DNA from: Flagellimonas aequoris
GTDB taxonomy: Bacteria; Bacteroidota; Bacteroidia; Flavobacteriales; Flavobacteriaceae
Length of the DNA stretch: 64,000 nt
Direction of reading: 5' to 3'
Assembly: GCF_003584165.1 (NCBI RefSeq)
Contig: NZ_QXFJ01000008.1
Location: 1 to 64,000, forward strand
A program made the position numbers and the translations under genes. The notes beneath the pieces are model-generated. The model was not told where the DNA came from. It did no database searches and was given only the letters and a program-made list of their open reading frames with translations. Shown one piece after another: positions 33,290 to 41,276 of this stretch; position 1 is the stretch's first letter, and each line of letters begins with the position of its first letter.

Positions 33290-35590
33290 TTAGGCTATTT
33301 TCTCCACAGTAACCTTGATCGATTTACTGATAGGGGTGTGACTCTTGTCCGCAAAATGGTTATACGGAACCAACATGTTTGTTTCCGGAAAATAGGCCGC
33401 CATGTTCCCTTTGGGAATGTCGTAAGGGACGACCAAAAATTGTTCAGCGGTGCGTTTGATGCCATCGTAAAGGCTGTGCAGGTTGACTACATCCAGTTTT
33501 TGCAATTTTCTTTTGTCCATATCCTCCTGATTCATAAAAACAACCCGGCGTTCATTGTGGATGCCCCGATAACGATCGTTCAAACCGTAAATGGTGGTAT
33601 TGAATTGGTCGTGTGACCGAATCGTCATCAACAATAATTCATCCTTTTTGAGCTGATGGTCCGGCAAGGTGTTGAAGGTGAGTTGTGCCTTTCCGTTGGG
33701 CAACATCCGGAAATCTCGCTCCCTCACATTGTTGGGCAGGTAATAGCCAAAACCTTTGGAACGTTCACTGGTATTGTCAAAACCCTTCACCACTTTGTCT
33801 ATGTAACTTCGGATGAGATTATAATCCTGTCCCATGGTAAACCAATCCACAGGATGGTTGCCCCGAAAATAGGTGTGGGCCAATAAGGCAATGATTTCAG
33901 GTTCACTTTTGATGTGTTCCGAAGCTGGTTTCAACAATCCCTTGCTTTGGCGCACCTTGCCCGTACTGCTTTCCATGGTCAAAAATTGAAAGGAACCGTT
34001 CTTTTCGTCTTTTTCGGAACGACCAAAAGTGGGTAAAAGCAGGGCAGTTTTTCCAGAGACCAAATGGCTCCGGTTCAGTTTGGTGCTGACCTGCACGGTC
34101 AAACTGCAATTTTGCAGGGCTTTGGCCGTGTATTGGGTGTCCGATGCGGCCATCAAGAAGTTGCCTCCCAAACATATAAAGACTTTTGCGTTGCCATCGT
34201 GCATGGCCTTAATAGCATTTACCGTGTCGTATCCCGGTTCGGTGGGTGGTTCAAATTGAAGGTGTTCTCGTATTTTTTCGTTCAAGGTTTTGTTCACGTA
34301 GTGCATGATACCTACCGAGCGATCGCCCTGCACATTACTGTGTCCTCGAACTGGGCAAGTTCCTGCAAAGGGTTTTCCAATGGCACCCTTCAATAACAGA
34401 ATGTTTACGTATTCCTGAATGCACTGCACTGCATTTTTGTGTTGGGTGAGCCCCATGGCCCAGCAAACAATGATTCTCGAATTTGCCGTCAATAATTGCA
34501 CTACATGGTCAATTTTTCGCATGGAAACCCCGGTTCTGCGCTGCAAGGACTCCATGTCATATCTTGCCAAATCCTGTAAAAGGGCATCATATCCATCCAC
34601 ATGGTCCACGATGAATTCATGATCTAGAACATTCGAATTTTTAGCATCCAAGGCGACCAATTTTTTCAGAATAAGTTTGGCTAAAGCAATATCCTCATTG
34701 ATCTTAACAGGCAAATGGATGTCGGCCATCGCTTGTCCGCTTCCCAACATATCCGATACGCTCTGCGGATTTTTAAAATGAACCAAACCGGTTTCGGCCA
34801 AAGGATTGATGCTGACAATTTTCCCTCCGTTTCGTTTGCATTTTTCTAGTGCCGATAGCATTCTGGGATGGTTGGTACCGGGATTTTGCCCCACCACCAA
34901 AATGACTTCTGCGCCGTAAAGGTCATCCAAGGTCACGGAGCCTTTGCCAATACCCAAGGTTTCGGAAAGGGCCACACCTGATGATTCGTGGCACATATTA
35001 GAGCAATCCGGCATGTTGTTGGTGCCAAAGGCTCGCGCGAACATGCCGTAAAGAAAGGCTGCCTCGTTGCTGGATCTTCCGGAAGTATAAAAAATGGCCT
35101 CATTGGGATCGTTGAGTTGGTGCAGCTCATCGGAAATCAGCTCAAAAGCCTCTTGCCACGCAATCGGTTCATAATGCAGACTGTTTGGTTTCAGTACCAA
35201 AGGTTCCACGACCCGTCCTAATTTGTTCAGTTCGTAATCCGAGAGCTGGGATAATTCTTCCACGGAATGTTGGGCAAAGAAATCTGTCCCAATATGCTCC
35301 TTGGTGGCTTCATCTGCCAAGGCCTTGGCACCATTTTCACAATATTCGGCAATTTTGGAAGGATGTTCTGGCACCGGCCAAGCACAACTCGGACATCGAA
35401 ACCCGTCCTCTTGGTTCATTTCAAGCAAGGCCTTTATGGATTTGGCAATGCCCATCTCCTTAAAACTATGCCGAAGTGCTTCCGTCACCCCCAAAAGTCC
35501 AGCGGCGGTATGCATGGGTTCCTTAAGGCGCAATCCAGTAAATTGGATATCACCGGTCAGTGAAACGTTCCGTTTGATGTCTTTATCCAT
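33290..35590 (-). CDS. FdhF/YdeP-family molybdopterin oxidoreductase
   Basis: This 766-residue protein of the molybdopterin oxidoreductase superfamily resembles YdeP/FdhF-like cytoplasmic enzymes. The N-terminal GFRCPSCAWPVPE carries only two cysteines, instead of the four-cysteine [4Fe-4S] motif of true formate dehydrogenases. It is followed by FYTSGRSSNEAAFLYG and NNMPDCSNMCHESSG, typical of YdeP, and by VGQNPGTNHPR for cofactor binding. The C-terminal molydop-binding domain includes RSHDQFNTTIYGLNDRYRG. In enterobacteria YdeP relates to acid resistance; the substrate is unknown. It follows a small DUF-type gene by 9 bp. Confidence 0.85.
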   Translation of the reverse strand: MDKDIKRNVSLTGDIQFTGLRLKEPMHTAAGLLGVTEALRHSFKEMGIAKSIKALLEMNQEDGFRCPSCAWPVPEHPSKIAEYCENGAKALADEATKEHIGTDFFAQHSVEELSQLSDYELNKLGRVVEPLVLKPNSLHYEPIAWQEAFELISDELHQLNDPNEAIFYTSGRSSNEAAFLYGMFARAFGTNNMPDCSNMCHESSGVALSETLGIGKGSVTLDDLYGAEVILVVGQNPGTNHPRMLSALEKCKRNGGKIVSINPLAETGLVHFKNPQSVSDMLGSGQAMADIHLPVKINEDIALAKLILKKLVALDAKNSNVLDHEFIVDHVDGYDALLQDLARYDMESLQRRTGVSMRKIDHVVQLLTANSRIIVCWAMGLTQHKNAVQCIQEYVNILLLKGAIGKPFAGTCPVRGHSNVQGDRSVGIMHYVNKTLNEKIREHLQFEPPTEPGYDTVNAIKAMHDGNAKVFICLGGNFLMAASDTQYTAKALQNCSLTVQVSTKLNRSHLVSGKTALLLPTFGRSEKDEKNGSFQFLTMESSTGKVRQSKGLLKPASEHIKSEPEIIALLAHTYFRGNHPVDWFTMGQDYNLIRSYIDKVVKGFDNTSERSKGFGYYLPNNVRERDFRMLPNGKAQLTFNTLPDHQLKKDELLLMTIRSHDQFNTTIYGLNDRYRGIHNERRVVFMNQEDMDKRKLQKLDVVNLHSLYDGIKRTAEQFLVVPYDIPKGNMAAYFPETNMLVPYNHFADKSHTPISKSIKVTVEKIA

Positions 35591-35599
35591 GGGTTTGGC

Positions 35600-35968
35600 T
35601 TAGCATTGCAATTTTGGGTTGGGGTAATTGTCAGATTGGTCTTCGGAAGTATTCTCTAGGCAGGCAAAGTCTTTTTCCACGAGTAGATGGAGTTTTTTCC
35701 CTTCAGGAAGGGGCATTTCATGTTCAAAACCAACGATTTCCTTCTGGAACCAATCCTTGCCGTCCGTTTCAGGGATGGATAACACTATTTCGTTTTGGGT
35801 GTAGGATGCTTCTAGATTTTGTATCCCTTTCATCAACTGTACCCGATATTGAAAAGTTTGTGCGCCAAATTCGGTGGTCTCTTGTACCGATCCGGTTTCG
35901 GATAACTGTTTCACTTCACTCTGGGTCAGTCGAAAACGCACCGAATTGCCTTTGATTCGTATCTTCAT
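35600..35968 (-). CDS. Small hypothetical protein upstream of the YdeP-like gene (DUF7009-like)
   Basis: I place the start at the methionine beginning MKIRIKGNSVRFRL (about 35968), giving 122 residues. A longer frame back to 36211 would run through the divergent umuC gene and its promoter region. The protein is beta-rich, with GFEHEMPLPEG near the middle and an end rich in Glu and Asp containing one or two cysteines. Small proteins of this type accompany YdeP-like oxidoreductases in Bacteroidota and may be accessory or cofactor-insertion factors; that role is inferred only from the 9-bp spacing. Confidence 0.65.
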   Translation of the reverse strand: MKIRIKGNSVRFRLTQSEVKQLSETGSVQETTEFGAQTFQYRVQLMKGIQNLEASYTQNEIVLSIPETDGKDWFQKEIVGFEHEMPLPEGKKLHLLVEKDFACLENTSEDQSDNYPNPKLQC

Positions 35969-36016
35969 TACAACAAATTTCCTATGTAATTTAGGAAAAA
36001 TCGAGTACTTTGGAGC

Positions 36017-37276
36017 ATGTTTGCCTTGGTGGATTGTAATAACTTCTATGCTTCTTGTGAACGGGCCTTTCAACCTCAGTTCAACAATGTCCCCGTGGCC
36101 ATTTTGTCCAATAATGATGGCTGTTTCATCTCGCGAAGTGATGAGGCCAAAGAATTGGGCCTGCCCATGGCCGCCCCTGCCTTCAAATACCGAAAGTTTT
36201 GTGAGGACCATGGCATCAAGGTGTTTTCCTCCAATTATCCCTTGTATGGTGACATGAGTACGCGGGTGATGAACATTTTGGGCACATTCACACCCGACAT
36301 GGAGGTGTATAGTGTGGATGAGGCTTTTTTAAAGTTTGATGGTTTCAAGAATTATGATTTTGATGCGTACGGAAGGGAAATCCAACGGACCGTTCAAAAA
36401 TGCACGGGCATTCCCATCAGCATAGGAATAGCACCCACAAAAGCCTTGGCAAAGGTTGCCAATAAAATTGCCAAAAAGTTGAGGGCCAAAACAGGGGGAG
36501 TATATGTGATCCAATCCGAAGAAAGACGCATAAAAGCACTAAAATGGACCAAGATCGAGACGGTTTGGGGGATTGGGCACGGAAATTTGAAACGGGTACA
36601 GACCCAAAATGTAAAAACCGCCTATGACTTTACCCAATTATCAGATGAATGGGTGAGAAAACAAATGGCAATCATAGGGTTGAGGTTGAAAAAGGATTTA
36701 CAGGGCATCCCAACATTGGATTTGGATGATGATACCCGGGACAAAAGGGCCATTGCCACCACAAGAAGTTTTGAGAGCACATATTCCGATATCGAAAATA
36801 TCAAAGAGCGTATCTCCACCTTTGCCAGCAGCTGTGCCGAAAAATTGCGGAACCAGGGCAGTAGTTGCAACCATATTGTGGTGCTTTTGCGAAGCGACAG
36901 ACATAAAAAGGACGAACCACAGGACAGAAGCAGTGTTATCGTTACATTGCCATACGCCACGGATTCGAGCTTGACCATAAGCAGCTATGCAGTTAAGGCT
37001 GCAATTTCCATATTTAGGCCAGGAATCAAATACAAGAGGGCCGGGGTGATCGTATCGGGTTTGGTACCTACCAATGAAAGGCAATTGGATTTGTTTCTGT
37101 CCGAAAATCCAAAACACCATAAAATCATGGAGGTGATGGATGGTATCAATGATAAATATGGGGGTTATAAGATGAAGATTGCCAACCAAGATTTGGAAAG
37201 AACCTGGAAGATGCGCCAAGAACACCTTTCGCCAAGGTACACGACAAACATCAATGAAATTATTACGGTGAAATGA
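36017..37276 (+). CDS. umuC: Y-family translesion DNA polymerase UmuC
   Basis: This 419-residue Y-family polymerase is of the UmuC (Pol V) type. It begins MFALVDCNNFYASCERAF, with catalytic D6, and the second acidic pair lies in YSVDEAF near residue 100. The fingers region has SNNDGCFISRSDEAK. The helix-hairpin-helix thumb contains VWGIGHGN, and a little-finger domain follows. Pol V copies past DNA lesions at the price of errors. Its stop overlaps the start of umuD by 4 bp, so both are made together. The gene order, umuC before umuD, is opposite to that in E. coli. Confidence 0.93.
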   Translation: MFALVDCNNFYASCERAFQPQFNNVPVAILSNNDGCFISRSDEAKELGLPMAAPAFKYRKFCEDHGIKVFSSNYPLYGDMSTRVMNILGTFTPDMEVYSVDEAFLKFDGFKNYDFDAYGREIQRTVQKCTGIPISIGIAPTKALAKVANKIAKKLRAKTGGVYVIQSEERRIKALKWTKIETVWGIGHGNLKRVQTQNVKTAYDFTQLSDEWVRKQMAIIGLRLKKDLQGIPTLDLDDDTRDKRAIATTRSFESTYSDIENIKERISTFASSCAEKLRNQGSSCNHIVVLLRSDRHKKDEPQDRSSVIVTLPYATDSSLTISSYAVKAAISIFRPGIKYKRAGVIVSGLVPTNERQLDLFLSENPKHHKIMEVMDGINDKYGGYKMKIANQDLERTWKMRQEHLSPRYTTNINEIITVK

Positions 37277-37722
37277 CCCCTAAAAAACCGATGAATACGG
37301 AATCACTTAATTTTTTTTCTCCAGATGAGAAAGGGGAAATGGACGTTCCTCTGTCCAACAATGCCGTTTCTGCAGGATTTCCTTCACCAGCAGATGATTT
37401 TAAGGAAAAGCGAATCAGTCTTGATCAAACACTCATCAAAAACAAGGAGGCAACCTTCTATGCAAGGGTGAGTGGAAAATCGATGATCGGGGCTGGGCTC
37501 GATGATGGGGATCTTTTGGTGATAGACCGGAGCTTGGAGGCGGAGCATGGCAAAATAGCCGTTTGCTTTTTGGATGGAGAGTTCACGGTAAAACGATTGC
37601 ATATTGAAAAGAATGCCATGACATTGATGCCCGAAAATGAAAATTACAAACCCATAAAAGTCTCCAAGGACAGTGATTTATTGATTTGGGGAGTGGTCAC
37701 TTATGTCATCAAGGCTGTTTGA
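37273..37722 (+). CDS. umuD: UmuD-like S24 self-cleaving subunit of the error-prone polymerase
   Basis: This 149-residue protein is LexA/UmuD-like. The self-cleavage site is A34-G35 in VSAGFPSP. The catalytic dyad is S70 (in SGKSMIGAG) and K107 (in FTVKRL). RecA filaments stimulate cleavage, and the shortened form then works with UmuC. There is no DNA-binding domain, so it is UmuD and not LexA. No SOS box can be called because the Bacteroidota LexA site is not well enough defined. Promoter elements for the pair must lie in the 48-bp gap before umuC; TACTTTGG just before its start is a near match. Confidence 0.92.
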   Translation: MTPKKPMNTESLNFFSPDEKGEMDVPLSNNAVSAGFPSPADDFKEKRISLDQTLIKNKEATFYARVSGKSMIGAGLDDGDLLVIDRSLEAEHGKIAVCFLDGEFTVKRLHIEKNAMTLMPENENYKPIKVSKDSDLLIWGVVTYVIKAV

Positions 37723-37749
37723 TATCCATTTTATTCTGATGGAAACAAA

Positions 37750-37779
37750 TTGGTGAATCCAAAACCTTTACTATCTTTG
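37750..37779 (+). promoter_or_regulatory. Promoter without a following protein gene
   Basis: TTG at 37750-37752, 19 bp, then TATCTTTG at 37772-37779 match the Bacteroidota promoter consensus. The nearest downstream protein gene in this direction is more than 6 kb away, so the promoter probably drives the short RNA described next. Confidence 0.55.
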
Positions 37780-37784
37780 TCCTG

Positions 37785-37879
37785 TTGTGTTGGATTTCAA
37801 TCCCAGCGATTGGAATCAGGTTGAAGCATCGAAGCGATGCTTGCCAATGAAAGGCTTTCCATTTGGAAGGCTTTTTTTG
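37785..37879 (+). ncRNA. Candidate small RNA with two hairpins and a terminator
   Basis: A transcript of about 95 nt is expected between the promoter at 37750-37779 and the T run near 37879. It would fold into GATTTCAATC/GATTGGAATC (37793-37817, one G-U pair), then AAGCATCG/CGATGCTT (37824-37842, perfect), then the terminator stem. Each hairpin closes on a short loop. I do not recognise it as SRP RNA, 6S RNA or tmRNA. It lies 62 bp after umuD. No start codon with a plausible frame lies within it before the terminator. Confidence 0.4.
37851..37879 (+). terminator. Intrinsic terminator after umuD / candidate small RNA
   Basis: GGCTTTCC, loop ATTT and GGAAGGCT form an 8-bp stem with two G-U pairs, followed by seven T residues. 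Confidence 0.65.
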
Positions 37880-37978
37880 TTTGTGAAACCCAATTTTGAA
37901 CTTAGTTCAAAATTGGTGGTTGAACAAATTCCGCTCTGGAGCGGAATCTTTTCCAAATAGATTATAAAAGTTGCCAGG

Positions 37979-38026
37979 TCGAGCGCAGTCGAGACCTAGA
38001 CAGTAAGACCTCTCGACTGCGCTCGA
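37979..38026. repeat. 16-bp perfect inverted repeat around GAGCGCAGTCGA
   Basis: TCGAGCGCAGTCGAGA at 37979-37994 and its exact reverse complement at 38011-38026 enclose 16 bp. The same core occurs at 32024-32035. This is a REP-like element in a gap of 556 bp (37723-38278) that contains no protein gene. A shorter stem (GATTCCGC-like, TTCCGCTC...GAGCGGAA) lies at 37929-37946. Confidence 0.75.
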
Positions 38027-38085
38027 GGTGACATCTGTAGATTAGCGGGAATTAGTGCCATTCGTGTCAAACCATTCCTTGCATT

Positions 38086-38275
38086 AGATTCTTCACTCTG
38101 TTCAGAATGACAATTGGATTTCTCAATCGTAGCTAAGCTCCTCATTTCGAAATGACGTGTTACTCTTTTTATTGTTTTTGTTCTGGAATCATAGATTTCC
38201 TTATTGTCATTTCGAACCGAATACCGATTAAGTATCGGTAGAGTGTGAGAAATCTCAGAATGACGATTCGAGGTA
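38086..38275. repeat. GTCATTTCGA / GAATGACA dispersed repeats
   Basis: This stretch strings together TTCAGAATGACA (38101), the palindrome CATTTCGAAATG (38142), GTCATTTCGAACCGAA (38206) and GAGAAATCTCAGAATGAC (38247), with an inner stem TACCGAT/ATCGGTA. Sequences of the form GTCATTTCGA...GAAATCTCAGAATGAC are widespread between genes in Flavobacteria. They are non-coding; a function in mRNA ends or nucleoid folding is only guessed. Confidence 0.6.
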
Positions 38276-38278
38276 ATG

Positions 38279-39253
38279 TCAACTCCCTGAAACCGTATGC
38301 GCTACATGGTGCACCAAAGAAGCGGCCAGTTTGGCTGTTTGCCCATCAATATCATACTTAGGGTTCATCTCGGCAATATCCAAACTGATCAGTTTACCGG
38401 TGGACATAATGGTCTTTAGGCATTCCAAAACAATGTGCGGGGTAAAACCCATTGGTGAAGCAGCACTGACCCCTGGTGCAAACGCCGAGGAAAACCCGTC
38501 AAGATCAATGGTCACATACACATAGTCTACGTTTTTGGCAAAGGCATTGATCCAAGTGTTGATTTCTTGTAACAGTGGAACTTGAAAGGTGTCGTTCATG
38601 ACATAAGTAACATCCAGATCCCGGGCGGTTTGAAAAAGATTGCGGTCATTGGCATCTTTTCGGATACCGAGGCAGAGGTAATTAAAATCGATACCTTCTT
38701 TTTGACAATCTTGGGCAATCTGATAAAATGGGGTGCCCGAATTGCTCTGTTCCGTATTTTTCCGAAGATCGAAATGGGCATCAAAATTAATGATGCCGAT
38801 GGTCTGGCCTTCTTTTTTTCCATCCAGATACTTTTTGATGCCACAATAATGTCCATAGGCCATATCGTGTCCGCCACCCAGCACAATAGGAAATTGCTTT
38901 TTCTCCAAAAGAGTGGCAACGGCTTCGGCAAGTTGGTCTTGGGACGCTTCCATATCGCTATTGGAGCAGGTGATGGAACCAACATCATGCAACAAAACAT
39001 GACTGGCCAAATGGTTGGGCATTTTTCCAAAGCTACTTTTTATGGCATCCGGACCATCGACCGCGCCGACCCTACCTTGATTACGGTGCACCCCAGCATC
39101 ACAGGCATAGCCCAATAGGGCAATGGATTTTTTCTGGGCTTCGGGAATTTCGGTCAATGGAGTGCAATGCACTTTTTCGTGGAGGTACAGCCACTTGTTG
39201 GAAAGGCGTCCTGTCCAGAGGTTCTTTTTTGGGGGTTCGTAGTGTTTCATCAC
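38279..39253 (-). CDS. hutG: Formimidoylglutamase (arginase family)
   Basis: This 324-residue binuclear manganese enzyme of the arginase/agmatinase family completes histidine breakdown by splitting N-formimidoyl-L-glutamate into glutamate and formamide. Metal-ligand motifs are visible: GGGHDMAYGH near 125, NFDAHFDLR near 160 and TIDLDGFSSAF near 247. It begins one base after the end of hutU, so it is the last gene of the hut operon. The arginase fold alone cannot exclude arginase or agmatinase, but the operon decides. Confidence 0.93.
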   Translation of the reverse strand: MMKHYEPPKKNLWTGRLSNKWLYLHEKVHCTPLTEIPEAQKKSIALLGYACDAGVHRNQGRVGAVDGPDAIKSSFGKMPNHLASHVLLHDVGSITCSNSDMEASQDQLAEAVATLLEKKQFPIVLGGGHDMAYGHYCGIKKYLDGKKEGQTIGIINFDAHFDLRKNTEQSNSGTPFYQIAQDCQKEGIDFNYLCLGIRKDANDRNLFQTARDLDVTYVMNDTFQVPLLQEINTWINAFAKNVDYVYVTIDLDGFSSAFAPGVSAASPMGFTPHIVLECLKTIMSTGKLISLDIAEMNPKYDIDGQTAKLAASLVHHVAHTVSGS

Positions 39254-39254
39254 A

Positions 39255-41276
39255 TTAAAAAAGGTCGTCCAGTATATTCGGTTCCACCAGATTTGGCAAA
39301 GTTACCCTTAAATTTGGAGTGCGGTCCATTTCTCGTTGAATGGCAAACAAGGCTTCTTTGTTTCTGGCCCAACTTCTTCGGGATATACCATTGTTCACAT
39401 CGTAGAACAACATCTTTTTCAAGCGGTTGGAAGCTTCTTCGGAACCATCGAGCACCATGCCAAAGCCCCCGTTGATGACTTCACCCCAACCTACACCACC
39501 ACCATTGTGGATGGATACCCAGGTAGCACCCCTAAAGCTGTCACCGATTACATTGTGGATGGCCATGTCCGCGGTGAACTTGCTGCCATCGTAAATATTG
39601 CTGGTCTCCCGAAAAGGGGAATCGGTTCCGCTTACGTCGTGATGATCGCGACCCAAAACCACGGGTGCGCTGATTTCGCCTTTGGCAATGGCCGTATTGA
39701 AGGCATCGGCAATCTTGCTTCGTCCTTCGGCATCGGCATAAAGGATACGGGCCTGTGAACCCACCACCAATTTGTTCTGCTCCGCTTCGGAGATCCATTT
39801 GATGTTGTCCTGCATCTGTTGTTGGATTTCTTCAGGTGTCTCGGCCTTGATTTCTCTCATGACCGCCAATGCAATGGCATCGGTTTTTTGAAGGTCTTTT
39901 GGATTGCCCGAAGTACATACCCACCTGAACGGTCCAAAGCCATAATCAAAACACATGGGCCCTAAAATATCCTGTACATAGGAAGGGTATCTAAAATCGA
40001 TGTTGTTCTCCGCCATCACATTGCCACCGGCACGGGAAACTTCCAACAAAAAGGCATTCCCATAATCAAAAAAGTAGGTGCCTTTGGCCGTGTGTTTGTT
40101 GATGGCGTTGATTTGTCTACGGAGGGATTCCTGTACTTTTTCCTTGAACGCTTCGGGATTTTCGACCATCAAGACATTCGCTTCTTCAAACGAAAGCCCA
40201 ACGGGATAATATCCACCTGCCCAAGGATTGTGCAAGGAAGTCTGATCGGAACCTAGATGTACAAAAATGTTCTCTTCGTAAAAATGCTCCCAAACATCCA
40301 CCACATTGCCAATGTAGGCCAAGGATACGGTTTCTTGTTTGGCAACGGCCTCTTTTACCCTTACCATCAATAAATTTAAATCTACCAAAAGTTCATCCAC
40401 CCAACCTTGTTCGTGCCTTTTTTTGGCCGCTTCTGGATTCACTTCGGCACAAACAGTAATGCAGCCGGCAATGTTGCCAGCTTTGGGTTGCGCTCCGCTC
40501 ATGCCGCCCAATCCTGCGGTCAGGAACACTTTCCCCTTTGGGGAATCCTTTTTGTCCAGCACTTTTCGGAAAGCGTTCATCACAGTAATGGCTGTTCCGT
40601 GCACAATGCCCTGCGGACCTATGTACATGTAGGAGCCGGCAGTCATCTGTCCGTATTGGGTAACACCCAGGGCGTTGAATTTTTCCCAGTCATCAGGTTT
40701 GGAATAGTTGGGGATCATCATCCCATTGGTGACCACCACCCTAGGGGCTTCCTTGGATGAAGGGAACAATCCCATCGGATGCCCGGAGTACATGTGCAGG
40801 GTTTGTTCCTCCGTCATGGTCGCCAAATATTTCATGGTCAACAGGTATTGCGCCCAATTTTGAAAAACGGCCCCATTGCCTCCATAGGTGATGAGTTCTT
40901 CTGGATGTTGTGCCACCGCTGGGTTCAAATTGTTCTGGATCATCAGCATAATGGCCGCCGCCTGATGGGTTTTGGCAGGATATTCCGAAATAGGCCGGGC
41001 ATACATATCATACTCCGGTTTAAAGCGGTACATGTAGATCCTTCCATACGTTTTTAGCTCATCGGCGAATTCATGGGCGAGTTCCGCATGCCATTTTTTC
41101 GGAAAATAACGCAGCGCATTTTGCACCGCCAATTTCTTCTCTTCTTTGGAGAGGATATCTTTCCGTTTTGGTGCCGGGCTCCCGTTTTGGGGATAGGGCC
41201 TTTTTGCAGGAAGCTGTTCTGGGATTCCCTGTAATATCTGTACTTGAAAATCGGTTAATGTTGTGGTCATGCTCAA
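39255..41276 (-). CDS. hutU: Urocanate hydratase
   Basis: This 673-residue NAD-dependent urocanase converts urocanate to imidazolone propionate. Seen in the sequence: YGGNGAVFQNWAQY, the NAD-binding FLTAGLGGMSGAQ, and the C-terminal GGGVGWGEVINGGFGMV. It is about 110 residues longer than the Pseudomonas or Bacillus enzymes (about 555), a length usual for Bacteroidota. The start overlaps the stop of hutI by 4 bp, and hutG follows after one base. Confidence 0.94.
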   Translation of the reverse strand: MSMTTTLTDFQVQILQGIPEQLPAKRPYPQNGSPAPKRKDILSKEEKKLAVQNALRYFPKKWHAELAHEFADELKTYGRIYMYRFKPEYDMYARPISEYPAKTHQAAAIMLMIQNNLNPAVAQHPEELITYGGNGAVFQNWAQYLLTMKYLATMTEEQTLHMYSGHPMGLFPSSKEAPRVVVTNGMMIPNYSKPDDWEKFNALGVTQYGQMTAGSYMYIGPQGIVHGTAITVMNAFRKVLDKKDSPKGKVFLTAGLGGMSGAQPKAGNIAGCITVCAEVNPEAAKKRHEQGWVDELLVDLNLLMVRVKEAVAKQETVSLAYIGNVVDVWEHFYEENIFVHLGSDQTSLHNPWAGGYYPVGLSFEEANVLMVENPEAFKEKVQESLRRQINAINKHTAKGTYFFDYGNAFLLEVSRAGGNVMAENNIDFRYPSYVQDILGPMCFDYGFGPFRWVCTSGNPKDLQKTDAIALAVMREIKAETPEEIQQQMQDNIKWISEAEQNKLVVGSQARILYADAEGRSKIADAFNTAIAKGEISAPVVLGRDHHDVSGTDSPFRETSNIYDGSKFTADMAIHNVIGDSFRGATWVSIHNGGGVGWGEVINGGFGMVLDGSEEASNRLKKMLFYDVNNGISRRSWARNKEALFAIQREMDRTPNLRVTLPNLVEPNILDDLF

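Noticed and set aside
33290..35590. Formate dehydrogenase catalytic subunit
   Set aside because: The N-terminal four-cysteine iron-sulfur motif is incomplete and the YdeP-type NMPDCSNMCHE segment is present, so the YdeP-like family fits better.
35969..36211. N-terminal extension of the small gene upstream of the YdeP-like gene
   Set aside because: The extension runs antisense through the start of umuC and its promoter, and conserved-looking sequence begins only at MKIRIKG.
37273..37722. LexA repressor
   Set aside because: The protein has the S24 peptidase domain and cleavage site but no N-terminal DNA-binding domain, and it is coupled to umuC.
37785..37879. Signal recognition particle RNA
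   Set aside because: The conserved asymmetric loop sequence of SRP domain IV is not present; only hairpins of other sequence are found.
37979..38275. CRISPR array
   Set aside because: The repeats are inverted and of different types, with no regular spacing of identical direct repeats and no cas genes.
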